From NCBI GenBank assembly GCA_003218975.1, contig QHPD01000009.1:1-35770 (forward strand): a stretch of 35,770 bases of DNA, given 5' to 3'. The notes below the pieces were generated by a model that saw only the letters and a program-made list of their open reading frames with translations, had not been told where the DNA came from and did no database searches. The stretch comes from Verrucomicrobiota bacterium. GTDB taxonomy: Bacteria > Verrucomicrobiota > Verrucomicrobiia > Chthoniobacterales > UBA10450. Both the position numbers and the translations under genes were made by a program. Below, in pieces: positions 33,718 to 35,770 of this stretch. The first letter of the stretch is position 1, and each line of letters begins with the position of its first letter.

Positions 33718-35265
33718 ATGCGACTCTGCTGGCCGGAGAATTTTCTGCAGGGCAAACGTAGCGTTTGGATTACCGCTGCGATCACGTTCTTTTTGTTTCT
33801 CATCGCGAATTTGCCGTGGCAGCTCGACGATTATGATCAGGCCAAGCAGGCATTTACTTCCTTCGAGATGATCAAGGAAGGACGCTGGTTTTATCAGCAC
33901 ACGCCCCACGAGCACGTGGCGACCAAGCCGCCGTTGATAGGATGGATTTCGGCTGGCCTCTTTTCGATAACGCGCTCGTGGGACATAGCCTGGCGGCTGC
34001 CTTCGTTTCTGGCAGCGGTTGCGATGGCGATCTTGTTGTTTCGCGCGGCGACCTCCGCTTACGGATCGGTTGCCGGCCTGATTGCGTTCAGCGCGTTCGG
34101 ATTGAATCTGCTGAGTCCCCGGCTGGCGACGCTGGTGCGCACTGACATGCCCTTGGCGCTGGTGATTTTTCTCATCGGCCTGCTGATCTGGGAAAAGATT
34201 CGGAGAGGAACAGTGTGGAAACCGCGAGATCGAATTTGCCTCTTTGCATTGCTAACGGTCGCAATGCTGATCAAAGGCCCGATTGTTTATGCGTTTTTGC
34301 TGCCGGGGATTGTGGTGTTTCAATGGCGGCACGGCAGGGTCGGTGCGCTGCTCCGACTCCCGAAGGCTTTCGGAACAGCCCGGCGCCCCTACCAATCCGC
34401 GCCGCTACAGAGCGCGTGGTCTAGCTGGTGGCCATGGGTTGCTTCGCTGGCGATTTTTTTGCTGTGGGCAATCGGCGGCATTCTGTTTATTCCCGGTTTT
34501 TTCCACGAAGTTGTCGTGCGCGAATTCGCAGCGCGTTTTGCCGAGACGGTCCATCATCCGCAGCCGGTTTATTTTTATCTGCCACATCTGTTGCACAAAT
34601 TTGCGCCTTGGAGCGTGCTAATGATCGCGGTGGCGATTGTCGATCTTCACACGCGGAATTGGCGGTTGCCTTCGGCCTTTCGCGAAATGTCGCCTGAAAC
34701 TTTCTGGCTGCTTTGCTGGGGCGTTGGTGGTCTAATCGCGATGTCGCTGATTCCATCCAAGCGTGTTGATCGAATTTTTCCCGTTGTTCCGCCACTCTGT
34801 CTGCTTTTGGCTTCACAAATTAATCATAGGGTCGGCGCGCTGCGCCGACTCCCGGAGGCTTTCGGGACAGCGCGGCGTTCTTACCTCGGCATCGCGTTGG
34901 TTTCCGCAATCTTGTTCACCGGCGTCTACACTATTTCAAAGGTCGTTGCCGGCTATCGCGATCATCGCGACGCGCTTGCCGTTTTCGGAAGAAAGGTTCG
35001 CCATGAAGCAGAAGCGCGTCAGTGGCGTTGCGAAGTCGTTTCCGCGAAGGACGAAGGGCTGCTCCTTTACCTGCGGAGAACGCAGTTCATTGAGCCTGAT
35101 CGCGCCCTTGCGGAATGGAACCGCGAGAACATCGATGCCCTGGTTGTTTCAACCGAGAAGGCACCAGCTGTAATGCCGCAGCTTCAAGGTGCTGCCGTCT
35201 CTCAATTAAAATCAAACCAGGCAAGAGACGGCCGGCAAACAGGGTACGTGCTGATCACGCGTTAA
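33718..35265 (+). CDS. ArnT-like GT-C glycosyltransferase carrying two in-frame palindromic repeats
   Basis: A 515-aa protein of about ten to twelve membrane helices in the ArnT/PMT-2 (GT83-like) family. The acidic first-loop motif LDDYDQAKQAF, then EMIKEGRWFYQHTP and ATKPPLIGWISAGLF, match the D...E...KPPL pattern of undecaprenyl-phosphate sugar transferases. By family it would add a sugar to lipid A or another periplasmic acceptor, which fits its place after lpxB. Two copies of a 58-nt repeat are embedded in the gene in the same frame. They encode RVGALLRLPKAFGTARR (about residues 207-224) and RVGALRRLPEAFGTARR (about 371-388). These hydrophilic arginine-rich insertions interrupt an otherwise hydrophobic protein and fall in loops between helices. 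Confidence 0.85.
   Translation: MRLCWPENFLQGKRSVWITAAITFFLFLIANLPWQLDDYDQAKQAFTSFEMIKEGRWFYQHTPHEHVATKPPLIGWISAGLFSITRSWDIAWRLPSFLAAVAMAILLFRAATSAYGSVAGLIAFSAFGLNLLSPRLATLVRTDMPLALVIFLIGLLIWEKIRRGTVWKPRDRICLFALLTVAMLIKGPIVYAFLLPGIVVFQWRHGRVGALLRLPKAFGTARRPYQSAPLQSAWSSWWPWVASLAIFLLWAIGGILFIPGFFHEVVVREFAARFAETVHHPQPVYFYLPHLLHKFAPWSVLMIAVAIVDLHTRNWRLPSAFREMSPETFWLLCWGVGGLIAMSLIPSKRVDRIFPVVPPLCLLLASQINHRVGALRRLPEAFGTARRSYLGIALVSAILFTGVYTISKVVAGYRDHRDALAVFGRKVRHEAEARQWRCEVVSAKDEGLLLYLRRTQFIEPDRALAEWNRENIDALVVSTEKAPAVMPQLQGAAVSQLKSNQARDGRQTGYVLITR
34336..34393. repeat. In-frame palindromic repeat, copy 1, inside the ArnT-like gene
   Basis: It starts AGGGTCGG and ends CCCCTACC. Internal pairs are GCTG/CAGC, TCCGA/TCGGA and CCGAA/TTCGG around GGCT. 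Its right end GGCGCCCCTAC resembles the right end of the recR element (GGCGCCCCCTAC). It is about 84% identical by eye to copy 2, located 492 bp downstream in the same frame. Confidence 0.8.
34828..34885. repeat. In-frame palindromic repeat, copy 2, inside the ArnT-like gene
   Basis: It starts AGGGTCGG and ends TTCTTACC, with a 7-bp outer stem CGCGCTG/CAGCGCG and an inner TCCCG/CGGGA stem. It is the same length, orientation and reading frame as copy 1; nine or so bases differ, several of them compensating changes in the stem. Confidence 0.8.
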
Positions 35266-35290
35266 TTTTTCGAGTCTGAGGCGAAGGTGA

Positions 35291-35770
35291 TTACGTAAAA
35301 TAAGAATAGATTCCGTTCGCGCGACGGCGACGGCGAGCGTTTAGCTCGCGGGTGCAAACACGATCAGCGCCCGTTGTCTTATTTGCATCCAGCAACACCG
35401 GTTGCCCGTTATGCAGGACATAGTCAAACTTGCCGTAATCGAAACCGAGACGACTTCGCGCCTCTACGATCTGTGGATGCGGCGCAATCTCTTCAATGTG
35501 GACAACTGTGTGATCTTTCACGATCGGATCTGTCGCGGCGAGCCGGGTACAAGTGGAGCAGTTCCCCAGAAATTCATAATTACGAACAAAGAAAAAGTTG
35601 CCATCTTGCTCGGGAAGAAATTTTTCCACAACCAAGTCATTCCGCTCAAAAACGGCCGGTGACACGTCCGTGAGACGGTTGTAGATTCGGTATTTGGAAT
35701 GCGTTTCCAAACCGGTGCCGATCGCATGATCTCGCACAAAACGGCTGGCTAACAGCTGCCACCGATGTCT
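35291..35770 (-). CDS. ATP-grasp-like protein (5' truncated at window edge)
   Basis: The frame is open through the right edge of the window, so the N-terminal part is missing. The visible 159 residues resemble the C-terminal half of an ATP-grasp domain: DLVVEKFLPEQDGNFFFVRNY (quoted in part: VVEKFLPEQDGNFFF) and the closing metal/ATP-binding YGKFDYVLHNGQPVLLDANKT (quoted in part: FDYVLHNGQPVLLDANKT). ATP-grasp enzymes form carboxylate-amine or -thiol bonds; the substrate cannot be told from this fragment. The tail is Arg-rich. It is convergent with the ArnT-like gene, whose stop is 25 bp away. Confidence 0.65.
   Translation of the reverse strand, partial: RHRWQLLASRFVRDHAIGTGLETHSKYRIYNRLTDVSPAVFERNDLVVEKFLPEQDGNFFFVRNYEFLGNCSTCTRLAATDPIVKDHTVVHIEEIAPHPQIVEARSRLGFDYGKFDYVLHNGQPVLLDANKTTGADRVCTRELNARRRRRANGIYSYFT

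Overview
The window is a gene-dense stretch of moderately GC-rich bacterial chromosome, with about 31 protein genes and no rRNA, tRNA, CRISPR array, transposase or phage gene that I could recognise. LpxB (lipid A synthesis), an MlaEFD-type lipid transporter and LPS-type sugar enzymes show a diderm (Gram-negative) cell. FecR/CHASE2 cyclases, a zinc-ribbon Ser/Thr kinase, a ClpX-like ATPase with an extended C terminus, weak Shine-Dalgarno sites and the lpxB neighbourhood together suggest a soil-type Verrucomicrobiota (Spartobacteria/Chthoniobacterales-like). That placement is inference, because no marker rRNA is present.

Layout. (1) 1-3.2 kb: 3' part of a TolB-like propeller fused to a CehA/McbA-type PHP metallohydrolase, then about 790 bp without a convincing gene, then a small unknown protein. 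(2) 3.3-7.6 kb: a TMTC-like membrane glycosyltransferase with TPRs, a MaoC hydratase, an aldo/keto reductase and an RluD-type pseudouridine synthase. (3) 7.7-14.0 kb, plus strand: Ser/Thr kinase; ClpX-like ATPase, degenerate class III cyclase and recR as one tight run; then lipA and a family 2 glycosyltransferase with overlapping stop and start. (4) 14.2-19.8 kb: secreted FecR-domain protein, convergent with a CHASE2-adenylate cyclase that lies downstream of mlaE-mlaF-mlaD (overlapping ATGA junctions). (5) 19.8-22.7 kb: a phytoene-desaturase-like FAD enzyme with a probable frameshift near its C terminus, bracketed by two copies of the mlaE 5' end, then an HSL-type esterase. (6) 22.7-29.8 kb, minus strand: a long run made of a PD-(D/E)xK-like unknown, ribBA, ribH, nusB, ftsY, an MFS carrier, msrB and a conserved unknown. 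(7) 30.0-35.3 kb, plus strand: fcl, a Gfo/Idh/MocA oxidoreductase, lpxB, a kynurenine-formamidase-like cyclase and an ArnT-like glycosyltransferase, probably a cell-envelope operon. A partial ATP-grasp-like gene runs off the right edge on the minus strand.

The most unusual feature is a set of short palindromic elements of about 50-60 nt that sit inside or at the edge of genes without breaking the reading frame. One lies within ftsY and adds about 23 residues inside the GTPase domain. Two related copies lie within the ArnT-like gene. One supplies the recR stop codon, and one with perfect 12-bp arms lies just before a predicted gene start. They resemble in concept the protein-coding palindromic elements of Rickettsia. 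A second notable feature is the ClpX-like ATPase, whose C-terminal small subdomain appears to be duplicated.
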